This document shows positions 54,187 through 64,000 of a stretch of DNA of 64,000 nucleotides, piece by piece. The notes beneath the pieces are model-generated. The model did not search any database. It was not told the origin of the DNA and saw nothing but the letters and a program-made list of their open reading frames with translations. Made by a program: the position numbers and the translations under genes. Numbering within the stretch: position 1 is the stretch's first letter; each line of letters starts with the position of its first letter. Source of the stretch: Massariosphaeria phaeospora (Eukaryota; Ascomycota; Dothideomycetes; Pleosporales); the NCBI GenBank assembly GCA_011032825.1, contig JAADJZ010000019.1:558001-622000 (forward strand), in the 5' to 3' direction.

Positions 54187-55953
54187 GTCTTCGAAGCGCA
54201 CATCTTCGACGTAGCGCCTCTCTTGGTGCCGAGCAGGCCCGCGCGGACCACTCTCTTCGAACAGCTCGTCGACCGAATCAGCAGCGTGGTCATGCGGACT
54301 CTCACGTACGAAGCGTTGCGTCGGCGTCGGCGGCAGTGGTGCACCGCCGTTACCACTCAACGGATACTCCGGCACGAGGTCCAGGCCGCGCTGCACAGGG
54401 CTGTGTTCGCGCCTCGCCGCCAGCGCATTGCGCTCTTCGATCTTCTTCGCGCGCTCGCGGCGCTCCTCCTCTTTGCGTTCCTTGCGCAGCTCGTCTTTGG
54501 TCTTGCCGCTGGGGTCGCGCTCGCGCTCGGGCGTCCAGCGCGGCTTGATCTTGTAGAACTCTTTGATTTTTTCTTGGTTGGTTTGGCGGAATTTTTCTTG
54601 CTCGAGAGTCGCTTGGCCGCGTCGGATGTGTGCGGGGACGTTTGCGGTGGTGGACGGCGCGGCGCGGTCGCGGTCGCGTTGCTCGACTTCGATGCTGGGT
54701 ACGGTGACGGCGAGCTCGTCGTGGCCTCTGGCGGATGAGGGCGGGGTTGTGTGGTTGGCGGCTAGACTGACTGTGCTGGGTTCGTGGACTTCTTCGGAAA
54801 CGGAAGAGGCGGGGCTGGGTTCGACGTCGTCGTGCGGATGGGATGGTTCGCGTGGCAGGTGTACGACATCCTCGACCGGTTCCTGCTTTAGCTTGCGTTC
54901 GCCATGGGCGGCTTCGAAGTCATGGAGAACGATGCGGAGCGCACAGATGGCCTTGTGCAGTTCGGGATATTCGGTGCCGAGATTCTGATATACAGAGACT
55001 GCACGCAGATGGTCAGCAAGGGCTCTTGTCGGGTAGGCACTATATGACTTACTAACGTTCCACGACGCCATGAGCACATCATCGTAGTTGGGGAATGCAG
55101 CTTTGATCATCGAGTTGAACAATTCCACCTTGAACTGATTGGGGATCTCGGCGAACGTGTTGGCTTTGACACTGTCGGGGATGGCAGCAAGACCAATGCG
55201 TTTGCGCTTGTTGGCGGGATGCCGTGTGATGGAACCGGCACCGCGCTTTGCAGGAACCACAGCTGTTGCAAAGTCAGTTCTGTTCAAGTTGAAGTGCGCA
55301 CAAAGAATGACGTACCTCCTGAATGCTGCTCCGTTTGTGGGTCTTCTTCTTCTACCCTAAGTCGAGCGAGAGACTGGTAATGTCAGCGACTTGCCAAATC
55401 TCGTGTACACGCAAGAATCCAGCTTCTGCATGTCCCGAATCTTGTACGGAGCTGAAAGCATTGTACGTACCTCGCCCTCGGAGAACCGTGGTTTCGGTTG
55501 GTTCAGCATACTGTATGCGAACTGTCTCGCTTCGTTGATCTTGCTCCTGCGCTGATGGATTGCTTCGAATTTCGCCTCGAACAGGGGCAGCATATCATTT
55601 GCGACGAAGGCCTGAATCGGGTGGGTGAGGATGTTACTCTCGTCGTTGGGAAGCGCTTCCGACACGCGCAAATCGAACCGGGCGTTGTCGACGATGAGCT
55701 GGGCCCAGTAGACTGCGTCTCGCTCGTGAGGGAAGCGAACGTTGCCGAGGTCGTATTTTGTTGCGCTGTCTTTCAACCCAACTTGGCTTAGTGGAGGATG
55801 TATCTTGTTCTCAATGAACCGATACGTGGGCGGCTCGTCGTCGCTGATTCCGTCGATGAAGGTGTCTAGGTGATGGGGCTCTAGATACTTCAGCTCATCT
55901 CTAATGATCTGAGCGCGTTTCTGAGCGCGGTTGAATTGTATGGGAGAAGCCAT
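53809..55953 (-). CDS. Polyglutamine-containing hypothetical protein
   Basis: Four exons: 55953-55471, 55373-55316, 55262-55053 and 54998-53809; introns of 97, 53 and 54 bp keep phase, giving 646 residues. The N-terminal about 160 residues look folded (for example RAQKRAQIIRDELKYLEPHHLDTF in two helices) but match no family I know. A second ordered part (FAEIPNQFKVELFNSMIKAAFPNYDDVL) follows a basic KRKR segment that may be a nuclear signal. The last 400 residues are disordered: a charged helix rich in RKERKEEERRERAKK, a run of ten Gln, an HAHAHAH stretch and a Gly/Asn-rich tail. The third intron has no in-frame stop, so retention would add 18 residues. A nuclear regulatory role is only suggested by composition. 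Confidence 0.72.
54156..54187 (-). repeat. CAG-type trinucleotide repeat encoding polyglutamine
   Basis: A CTG/CAG run, interrupted once, encodes ten consecutive Gln in the preceding gene. Such tracts vary in length between strains. Confidence 0.85.
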
Positions 55954-57407
55954 GATGGGCGGTATCGGGTGTCTATCCGGTGTCTATCACCTCGATTTTG
56001 AGAAAAGAGGGCTGTGGAAATGAAAGTTGTGCGCTCTGCCCGAGTGAGTGACGTAGCCAAACGCGTGGAGACTCCTGGACGACGATGGAGTGACGTCGAG
56101 AAAATTGAAGCTGCTCGGAGCAAAGCAGAGGAACGAAGAGGTAGGTGGAAGGAGGGAGAAAGAGGCAGCTCAAGAGATCTTATATACCCTGACAGTCCTC
56201 TTAGCGCTACAAAACTTCACCCCGCTGTCCGTAAAGGACCCAGGTAATGTTGAAGGCTAGCACCACGGCCCGCCGCACAGCCATTCCTGGAAGACATAGA
56301 GTAATGTCCAAGCAGAAAGATCGTTTGCAGAGCACACTCACAAGAATGCTATAATGAACTCGAGAATGAGACAGCAAGATCCCAACGGGACCTACTTATA
56401 GCCCCGCCCACGTCTCAAAACGGCATTACAGTGCCTGCAGACTGCGATCCACAATCCCACCGCATCCCAGGCCTGCAGCAGGCTTTGGTCCCCATCCCCC
56501 GCCCGTTTGGTGCCAAGCACATGGGCATCGTACAACGTTAGCACGTGAGCCATGCTATACCAGAAAAGAGCTTTTTGCTGTGTGTGCCGGGAGTAGGCGT
56601 TTGCACATGTACATATGTATATAGGTGGGACTATGGTGGAGCTAGGACACCGGTTTGAGGGATCCTTCATGACGGAAAGGCTGCATATAATTGGGTATCA
56701 AGAGATCTTTACCAAGGATCCCTATATCGACGCTAGCGGTGAATAGACAGGGCGGAACAGCGAGAACATGTGAATATTGCGCAGCGCTAAGGCATGGCTA
56801 AGATGTGGGAACCATGCTGTTGCCCATAATGAAAGTCCCTCCGTACGATCTCTTGATGCCTTTACAGTCTAAGCTTATCTGGCTCAATCGAAGAGGAATA
56901 ATATTACGTTGAATAAAGCCCGACGATGTTTGGCGCATGAGGCAACACAGTGGTGGAGCGAGAGGGTGTGTGATTAAGGTTGGCCGGCATCGGCACTAAG
57001 GCGAAGGACAAACGGAGGAAGAAGTGGCGCAACGCACAAGCATAGGTAGCCCTACACAACAATACCTAGTATGCTAGATACAGTAGGGTTTTGTAAAGAC
57101 ACGAGTAGACAACTTACCTATTACTAAAAACTCCTAGGCTGTCAAGAGGATCGCCTGAAGTCTTCTATCGGCTAGCTATGGGCAATTATGAGGGAACTAC
57201 GATTACATTAACAGTCACTACGGGGTACACTCAGAACGAAGGGGCCACTTAAGACGCTCTTACGTGCCTGTTGATTGAATAGTCCCTGGCCAAGTCTCTG
57301 TGCACAGAAGTCCTGGTGAACCAGCAACATTAGTTTCTACTCGTACACATCGGCAAGGTATTTCCAGAGCTGGAAGGTATGTATGTCTAGTACAAGCTTC
57401 TCGCCCT
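55954..57407. other. Intergenic region
   Basis: TGACGT sites lie at 56048 and 56090, upstream of the polyglutamine gene. One arm of the 116-bp inverted repeat lies at 57053-57168. No gene is recognised. Confidence 0.55.
57053..57168 (+). repeat. 116-bp repeat, arm 1 (inverted copy at 63748-63863)
   Basis: This segment and the reverse complement of 63748-63863 align over 116 bp with five mismatches and no gap. Weaker similarity continues for some bases beyond each end. No coding capacity, terminal repeats or target-site duplication are recognised. Confidence 0.88.
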
Positions 57408-59005
57408 CTACAAATACAAGCCCTCGGGCTCACCCTCGCTCTTGGTCTTTAGCACGCGCTCCCTAGCAGTACGGAAGTCTTCCATCTGCACCCTCATTCT
57501 GCGCTCACGAAGGGCCATCAGACCGGCTTCAGAGCAGATAGCCTTGATGTCGGCACCGGAAAGGTCGTCCTTTTGACTGATGAACTCGTCGAGATCCACG
57601 TCCTCGTTAAGGGACATCTTGGATGTGTGAAGCGTGAAGATCTTCTTCTTAGTCGTCTCTGTGATGATGTCAGTGATGACCCATAGCGGCAGTATCTGTA
57701 TAGTGAGACTTACGGTCGGGGTTCTCAAAGAGAATCTTCCTGTCAATCCGCCCAGGGCGAATCAAAGCAGGATCTAGGGTTTCGATCTTGTTGGTGGCCA
57801 TGATGACCTTGACGTCGCCACGGTCATCGAAACCATCAAGCTGGTTAAGAAGCTCCAACATGGTACGTTGGATTTCACGTTCACCTCCGGAGGTTGACTC
57901 GTAACGCTTGGTACCAATGGCGTCGATCTCGTCGATGAACACGATCGATGGGGAATGCTCGGCAGCCACCTGGAAGAGCTGCCGCACAAGCCGAGGACCG
58001 TCTCCGAGGTATTTCTGAATCAACTCGCTGCCCACGATGCGAAGGAAGGTTGCGCTGGTCTGATTTGCCACAGCTTTCGCCAACAAAGTCTTTCCGGTAC
58101 CTGGAGCACCGTAGAGAATGACACCCTTCGGAGGTTTGATGCCCATCTCCTCGTACAGCTCCGGGTGCAGAAGAGGAAGTTCCACCGCCTCTCGTACTTC
58201 TTGAATCTGTTGCTCCAAGCCCCCAATATCGGCATAGGATTCTGTGGGTGCCTTGTCCAGTTTCATGACCGAGACCAGTGGATCCGCGTCGTCTGTGAGC
58301 ACGCCGACGACCGAAACCGACTTATGGTGCAGCAGGATGCTCGCTCCAGGCTCCAAGAGATCCTTGTCAACGAAGGACATGATGGAGACATAGTATTCGG
58401 GCCCGGTCGCGCTGGAAACGATGGCATGGTCGTCGTCGATGAGTTCCTCCAGGTTTCCGACGCCCATGGGGCTGCCTCGCATATCGTCTACCCGCGATCT
58501 CTCATCGGCGTTGCGGTCGGCAGCATCGGCATCTCCGCCGGTGCTGGCGGGGGTCGTCGTGTTTGCAGCCTTGGCCTTGCGGAACTGTTCCTGGTTCTCG
58601 ACATACTCCTCCTCGAGCAGCAGATGGTCGTGGATGCGCTGCATCCGCAGGTACCTCAGCTTGCATCGCGCGGTCGGGTACACGGTCGGAAGCTTCGCGG
58701 AAGCACTCGGCCCAGCCGCCTTCCTCTTCTTCCGGCCGATGCGGGTCGTGGGCTGCGGCGGCGGCTCGTACTTGGGCTTGTCCTTCTGCAGCACAAACAA
58801 ACGTCAGTAATGCGACTAGGCGGCAGGGCGCCGAGATAGCAAGTGGCGAGGCGAGGACATGCAGCAAGAGAGCGCAGATGAAACATACCTTGTCTTTCTT
58901 GTCTTTCCCGTCCCCAGGAGGCCCTCCGCCGGCGCTCGACTGCTGATTGCCCTAGACACGTTCAGTAAGACACTTCGGGGGTCGCAGCGGGAGGCGGCTC
59001 ACCAT
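57408..59005 (-). CDS. rpt2: 26S proteasome regulatory ATPase subunit Rpt2 (PSMC1/S4)
   Basis: Four exons: 59005-59003 (the ATG alone), 58951-58889, 58785-57714 and 57658-57408; introns of 51, 103 and 55 bp keep phase, giving 462 residues. The N-terminus [11 protein letters not shown] fits the conserved N-myristoylation site of Rpt2 (Gly2). Then come the coiled coil and OB region, Walker A GAPGTGKT (248-255), Walker B FIDEID (305-310) and the [27 protein letters not shown] sensor region. The C-terminus PEGLYL supplies the HbYX motif (LYL) that docks into the 20S alpha ring and opens the gate. As part of the base of the 19S particle it unfolds ubiquitylated proteins. An Asp/Ala-rich insert (about 97-125) makes it longer than yeast Rpt2 (437). 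Divergent neighbour is UBC1. Confidence 0.95.
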
Positions 59006-59731
59006 GGCACGACGCTACAGGAAGAGGTGCGAAATTCCCGCTGCAAGGTAGAGAGCCGGGTAGTGCGTAGATGGTGATGCAGGCGGACTGCGTGAGTGGT
59101 GGTGATGGCGAGGGTGTCGTGGTGTTGCTGCAGCGGCGAGCTGATTCGGTTCGCAGCTTCACCAGAGCCCGCTTAGCGTCGTCACGTGCTAGCGCCACCT
59201 CCAGGTGCCCAGTGTCGACGCCCGCTTCCGCCTCACATTCACCATAGAACAGTAGACACGTCAGGCTTGGTCCCTACACGCCTCCGACCGAGGGCCCTTT
59301 ACTACATCTACCGTCCGCCTTTCACGCCTTCCGACGCAACCACAACCACGGTCGTGTGAGAGCTCAACTAACCGACCCCGCCAGTGATTACCAGCTCCAG
59401 GTAGCTTCCCCCACGGCGTGGGCTCTGAGACTCCAATCCACGCATACAATCGCTCATCGCCGACAATAGACACTGTAAGCGATCCCCCCCGCAACTTCTT
59501 GCCCGAAACCAGTTCCTTCCCTCTCCTCTGTCTTACTCATAGCCGCTTGGTTGACTCATTCGCGCTGCGGCTGGCGCCTTTAAAGCCTCAGGCTGGTCTT
59601 GGACTAAAGCCTCTCATCTAGGTACCCGAACCTGCTGCCTACTTGTTCTGTCCTACCTGCGCCTTATTCCAGTACGCCCTCCGTCCTCCACTCCACTCCA
59701 CGCTTCTGTTTCTTGCAACACTGTAGCCACC
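59006..59731. promoter_or_regulatory. Divergent promoter shared by RPT2 and UBC1
   Basis: The 726-bp gap separates the start codons of two ubiquitin-proteasome genes transcribed in opposite directions. A CACGTG core is at about 59187. An exact PACE element (GGTGGCAAA), the Rpn4 site of yeast, was not found on either strand. Sharing of control elements is inferred from geometry. Confidence 0.5.
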
Positions 59732-60576
59732 ATGTCGTCCAATCGTGCCCGGCGTATTGCGAAGGAGATCGCCGACATCAAGGCCGATCAGCTCTCCCAG
59801 ATCTTCGTCGAGCCGGCAGGGAACGGCGATGATCTCACACACCTGCGAGGTCACTTCCGCGGGCCGCCCGACACTCCGTATGAGGGCGGCACCTTCTTCG
59901 TCGACATCAAGATCCCGAGCGAGTACCCGTTCCGACCGCCGAACATGAGGTTTGAGACCAAGATGTGGCATCCTAATGTCAGCTCGCAGACGGTTCGGAG
60001 CCCGTGTGACTTGTCGTAGTGGACTCGCTTGCTAACAGTGTTGCAGGGAGCCATCTGCTTAGACACCCTCTCGTCCCAATGGTCGCCCGTGCTCACCATT
60101 AAGTCCGCGCTTATCTCCCTACAGTCGCTCCTCAGCACGCCCGAACCAAAGGACCCACAAGACGCCGAGGTTGCCGGCATGCTCATCCGGAACCCCGCCG
60201 AGTTCGAGCACGTCGCTCGCGACTGGGCCGTGAAGTTTGCGGGAGCGCCAAAGAAGGAAATCGCCCAGGGCAGCGGTGGAGCCACAGCCGAGTCGATCAA
60301 GCGCAAGGCCCAGCAAGCCAAGGAGAACGAGGAGAAGAGCAAGCTTGCGGCGTAAGTCCACCTACCCCTCTTTCAGCCGCCTTCACTGACACACTGGACA
60401 GTTACAAGGGCTACAACAAAGAGCTCGTCGACCGCTTCGTTGCAATGGGCTTTGACGTCGAAAACGTCGTAGCGGCCTTCGAATACGTCGGCATTGACAG
60501 ACAGAATGGCGAGGACTACGAACTAGAAGAAGCGTACATGGGCGATATCACCGCCCGTCTCTTCGGCGAGGCGTGA
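59732..60576 (+). CDS. ubc1: Ubiquitin-conjugating enzyme E2 with UBA domain (Ubc1/UBE2K)
   Basis: Three exons: 59732-59992, 60047-60351 and 60402-60576; introns of 54 and 50 bp keep phase, giving 246 residues. The UBC fold starts at residue 1 (RARRIAKEIADIKADQL), with the HPN-type WHPNVSSQTGAICLDTL and the catalytic Cys at 91. After a Lys/Glu-rich linker the C-terminal UBA domain (about 200-240, ELVDRFVAMGFDVENVVAAF) identifies the Ubc1/UBE2K class, which extends Lys48 chains. It acts in the cytosol and nucleus and hands substrates to the proteasome. The first intron has a weak donor (GTTCGG). It is divergent from RPT2, which acts downstream in the same pathway. Confidence 0.94.
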
Positions 60577-61232
60577 TTGTCCAGCCAAACTCGTTACTCC
60601 AACAAAACCATGCGTATCTAAACTTATATCTTACAGTAAACGGGACAACAACGGTACCACTCCAGGTAATCGGCGACTAGAGAATGGGAAGGTCCACTGG
60701 CGTTTCTTCTCCTGCACAATCTCTGGCTCTCGGGCTCACACATTTGCGTCGGCGTCTGGCAGTCGGTGGGAGGGGCAGGACTTGGCGTTGGTTTTATTAT
60801 CCAGATCCATCTGTGTCGAACGTTTTGGTAGTATCACGGACATGCCTAGTGGTTTCCAGCTACATGTCCTTTGTGTCTTACATGAATTGGAAAGGTTTCG
60901 GCCGACAGCTATGTTCAAATTAATAAAATGGCGATCTCCTGCACCTGTCTACGTAGCGCTGTTACTCACGGCTGGGTTTGAGAGGGGGTTGCAAAGTGAC
61001 GAATGAGGGAGTATTGAGTGCAAAGTGTATATGGTAATGTATAGTTTTCCTGTTCCTCCTTCTCCAGTGTCTCTGGAAAAAGGACTGACTCCAAACGCCT
61101 CGCTAACAATGTTCTATATGGTATTTGGGAAAGACAAACCCCGACGAAACCATCGGACCATACCCATTACATGCTTATCTCCGCTCAAGTATTACCATTA
61201 CCATTATTATCATCATCATACCTCACGCTCCT
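60577..61232. other. 3' intergenic region between convergent genes
   Basis: No gene is seen. An ATT-rich CATTACCATTATTAT stretch near 61192-61212 lies close to the end of the MFS gene. Confidence 0.55.
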
Positions 61233-63092
61233 CTACTGCGCCGCAAACCTCGACTTGGCCCTCAACCGCTCCCCAAAGAAAAACAAGGCATACACGCCGA
61301 AACTGCACCCGATGGTCAGCCCCGCCAGCAGCGAAACCCCGCGGTCCACACCCAGATTGTGGAACATGGGATACGAGAAGTGGATGGCACCCGCGGCGAC
61401 CGCCGAGCGGACGAAGTCGTTGCCGGCGAACAGCGATGCGGCATACTGCGGGTACACAAGCGGCAAGTACAGGAAGATACACTGGATAATGAGGAAGATG
61501 CCAATAGTAGTCAGCGCGATGCCGACGCACGACACGATCCAGTGGATGTCCGGGCGCGCCGTCCAGCCAAAGATGAATAGGCCGATCGGCACGAGGAAAG
61601 TGACGAACAGCGCGGGAATGAGGCGGCGCTCAGGGGCACCCAGCCCGTTTTCGCGGATCGCAGGCTCCACGACCGTGTAAATGTACCACCAGTACCAGGC
61701 GATGGACACGACGACGCCGACCGTCACGGCCAGGAACGTCAGGCCCAGCTCGCCTAGGTTGAAGCCGTACATGGCGCTGTACACCAGCGGGAAGGCCTCG
61801 AAGAACGAGTAGAAGATGCCGTAGATGAGCGCCGTGTAGGCGGCTGTGAAGGCGATGCTGGGGTCCAGCGCGATGAGCTGGAAGGGGCGGAACAGCGCCT
61901 CGGCGGCGATGGCGCGCGGCGTGAGGTCTGCTTGGTCGATCTCCGACTGCGACTTTAGATGAGCGTTGCCCGTGCGGGCGCGCAGGCGCTGCGCGCGGCG
62001 GAGTAGGATGTTCGCGGATGACGTCTCTGGTAGGAAGAAGAAGAGCGAGAGGAACACGGGGCCGTTCATCCAAAGCATCTCCCACATGCTCCAGCGCCAG
62101 TTCTTGGCCTGCACGCTGAAGCCGGAGATAATCGGCCCGAGAGCCGGGCCGCATGTAGCCGCGAATGCCCACAAAGACAAAACATATGGCAGTTTAATAA
62201 GGCTGTACATGTCCTGTAGGGTGGCGCCGCCAGTTGCGAGACACGGGCTGCCGAAAAAGCCCTGTAGGAAGCGTAGCGCGATGAGGCCGGAGAAATTGTC
62301 GACGAGCGCCGTGGGGATGGTTAGGACCACGAAGATGGCGTACGAGATCATGTACGGCGGGTTGCGGCCGATGATAGGGATCTCGCTGAGCGGCGAGAAG
62401 AGCAATGGACCAATGCCGTAGGCGAGCACATACATCGACAGGCCCATTGACGCGGCGCCGATTTCCACGCCGAAGCGCTCCATAACGCCCTGAGTACTCG
62501 GCGCATAAATTGCGGACCCCATGTACACGGCCATGGTGTACATTAGGATCTGCGCAAGCACCACAGCCTTCTTGCCGAAGCTCCAGTTCTGCGGGTTCTC
62601 GACGTCGTCGGTCGTGTACCAGTCAACGAGGATGGTGCCATCGTGCAGTCGCTCCGGCTCGATGGGCCGCGACGGCCCCTTCTCGATTGACGCGAGCGAG
62701 AACTGCTCTTCGAGATCGGCGCGCGAGACGGACTGCGAGAGGGCGGTGCGCGTGCCGAGGCGCGAGAGCTGGGTGCGCGTGGTGTGGGAACTGCGGACGG
62801 TGTGGGCGGTGCGCGCTGTGGGGATCTTCTCGAGGTCGGTGTCTTCTCCGTTGCTTGATGCGGTCTCTAGAACTGTTTCGAGGTCTGGGAGGACGAATTC
62901 TTCGACTGGGGGGCCTTCGGGCTCGGGCTCGGCGAGGCCTTCGTCGATGGGGAGTTTGTCTTTTAGGTCGGGGTGGGAGTATGTTGCTGGGAGCTGGAAG
63001 TCGGGTCGCTCTTCCGGGTATTGCAGAACACGGTTGTTGGTGACATATCTGATGATCTGCCCAATGGGGGCGTCCCTGATCAGGGCTGACAT
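61233..63092 (-). CDS. MFS exporter, DHA1 family (drug/polyamine type)
   Basis: Single-exon gene. The start at 63092 (MSALIRDAPIGQIIRYVTNN) matches the conserved N-terminus of this group and gives 619 residues; an in-frame ATG at 63206 would add 38 residues and is less likely. The cytosolic N-terminal about 170 residues are long and Ser/Thr-rich. Twelve membrane helices follow. Signatures are DPENPQNWS-like DVENPQNWSFGKKA, motif A SPLSEIPIIGR, motif C CGPALGPIISGF and the central PETSSANILLRRAQRLR typical of Flu1/Tpo1-type carriers. Members export antifungals, polyamines or secondary metabolites by proton antiport at the plasma membrane. No biosynthetic genes adjoin it in this window. Confidence 0.9.
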   Translation of the reverse strand: MSALIRDAPIGQIIRYVTNNRVLQYPEERPDFQLPATYSHPDLKDKLPIDEGLAEPEPEGPPVEEFVLPDLETVLETASSNGEDTDLEKIPTARTAHTVRSSHTTRTQLSRLGTRTALSQSVSRADLEEQFSLASIEKGPSRPIEPERLHDGTILVDWYTTDDVENPQNWSFGKKAVVLAQILMYTMAVYMGSAIYAPSTQGVMERFGVEIGAASMGLSMYVLAYGIGPLLFSPLSEIPIIGRNPPYMISYAIFVVLTIPTALVDNFSGLIALRFLQGFFGSPCLATGGATLQDMYSLIKLPYVLSLWAFAATCGPALGPIISGFSVQAKNWRWSMWEMLWMNGPVFLSLFFFLPETSSANILLRRAQRLRARTGNAHLKSQSEIDQADLTPRAIAAEALFRPFQLIALDPSIAFTAAYTALIYGIFYSFFEAFPLVYSAMYGFNLGELGLTFLAVTVGVVVSIAWYWWYIYTVVEPAIRENGLGAPERRLIPALFVTFLVPIGLFIFGWTARPDIHWIVSCVGIALTTIGIFLIIQCIFLYLPLVYPQYAASLFAGNDFVRSAVAAGAIHFSYPMFHNLGVDRGVSLLAGLTIGCSFGVYALFFFGERLRAKSRFAAQ

Positions 63093-64000
63093 GGTATTAG
63101 AGATCAAGGGTCCGATAATAGTAGGGAGAATAATGGCTAATGGATAGAAGCTGTGGGCTTGGGAGGGAAGATGAGATGCTGGAGCTGATGATTGGAAAAG
63201 TAACATCGAGGAAACGATCCATACTTATCCTCAACCACTACTAGACAAACTCGGATATCAAATCCAAACTCCAGAAATGCCCTATGCACCTAGCAGCCAA
63301 GCCCACAAAAGTCAGCATCGCTCACAAAGCAGCTCCGCCAGCGCAGTTAGTAATGACACCCGCTATCCTTGGCGGATCTCGCGGATTCGCCATATCAATT
63401 CAGCCGTTTCGGCCCATAGCCAAGACTACTTAGTAGCATGAAACGACACAGAGTGCGCTGTTGCGCCATGGTTATTGGAAGGAGTTTGAAGAGAAGAAAG
63501 CACTGTCGTGATGTCTAAGCTGATGGTGAGTAATCTCACCCGCCAAGCGAGCCAATTACACCCCGGCCAGTTAACCTCCGCTAACTCCATGTGCTCCTTC
63601 CTCCTTACAAGCCCGGCTTAGCGCCGAATCTGATTAATCACGTCCCGTCTCTGACGTCATTCTGCGAGCTTGTTGGGCGCTTGGGCCATGGTGTTGAATG
63701 GAGTTCCGCATCACCTCCACCTCCCTGGCAAAATTTATTGCTAATATATAGAAGACTCTAGGCGATCCTCTTGACAGCCTAGGAGTTTTTAGTAATAAGT
63801 AAGTTGTCTACTTCTGTCTTTACAAAACCCTACTGTATCTAGCATACTAGGTATTGTTGTGTACGGCTTGTAGAGGAGCTACTCCATCAAGAATATGCAT
63901 TGATCAAGAGAAATTCCCCATGTCTGGACGCCTCATCCTGAGGTTTTGGGTCTATTGGGGTTCTTACGTGGCTGGGATTATCAACGCAGATAACAGTTTG
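63093..64000. other. Intergenic region to the window end
   Basis: It contains the promoter of the DHA1 exporter and arm 2 of the 116-bp repeat. No gene is recognised. Confidence 0.55.
63748..63863 (-). repeat. 116-bp repeat, arm 2
   Basis: Inverted copy of 57053-57168, about 96 percent identical. The two arms enclose 6.6 kb with RPT2, UBC1 and the DHA1 exporter. Confidence 0.88.

Noticed and set aside
61233..63206. The DHA1 exporter as part of a secondary-metabolite cluster
   Set aside because: No polyketide synthase, peptide synthetase or tailoring enzyme is seen next to it within the window.
57053..63863. The 6.6-kb segment between the inverted repeats as one large transposon
   Set aside because: The enclosed genes are conserved housekeeping and transporter genes, no transposase is present, and the arms are far from the gene ends.

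Overview
This window looks like nuclear DNA of a filamentous ascomycete (Pezizomycotina; a dothideomycete is my best guess but is not proven). The evidence is: many short introns of about 45-75 bp with GTAAGT/GTATGT donors and CTGAC/CTAAC branch sites, single-gene transcription units on both strands, GC-rich coding islands separated by AT-richer gaps, and family content typical of such fungi (ankyrin-CorA fusion, fungal rhodopsin-like 7TM protein, CYS-3/MetR-like bZIP, several MFS carriers). Coordinates of spliced genes below come from manual splicing that was checked for reading phase at every junction. No tRNA, rRNA, CRISPR or intact transposon was recognised.

Layout. 1-60: tail of a gene cut by the window edge. 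1.5-8 kb: a UPF0303/HbpS-like protein, a membrane-anchored aspartic-protease-like protein on the other strand, and a large ankyrin-CorA-like membrane protein. 8.7-18.4 kb: a coiled-coil/proline-rich protein, then two same-strand signalling-type genes only 240 bp apart: a protein with a STAND-type N-terminus, an SH3-ligand-like stretch and DH-PH-like regions, and a 1480-residue FHA plus pseudokinase-like protein with repeated C-terminal motifs. 19.2-24.2 kb: a sugar-type MFS transporter and a ten-exon Dal5/allantoate-type MFS transporter that uses a 17-nt exon. 25.9-27 kb: an atypical protein kinase. 27-31.3 kb: a gene-poor, repeat-rich block. 31.3-38.4 kb: a small CUE-like protein, a seven-exon rhodopsin-like membrane protein, a secreted DUF4360-like protein and an F-box-like hypothetical. 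38.4-43.6 kb: an AT-rich/pyrimidine-rich gap and a JmjC-like gene. 43.7-53 kb: a CYS-3/MetR-like bZIP regulator, a J-domain protein, an F-box-like protein and cyclin H. 53.8-64 kb: a polyglutamine hypothetical, the proteasome ATPase RPT2 and the E2 enzyme UBC1 in divergent orientation, and a DHA1-type drug/polyamine MFS exporter.

How they fit together. Most genes look like independent chromosomal genes. The clearest functional pair is RPT2/UBC1, both in the ubiquitin-proteasome pathway and sharing one 726-bp intergenic region. The DH-PH-like gene and FHA-pseudokinase gene are a second candidate pair, by adjacency and by both being scaffold/signalling-like. Housekeeping genes (RPT2, UBC1, cyclin H) are mixed with fast-evolving environmental genes (transporters, 7TM protein, secreted protein). 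The repeat-rich gaps carry short dispersed sequences, including a 116-bp inverted pair flanking 57-64 kb and a roughly 45-nt motif found three times, that I cannot assign to a known element.
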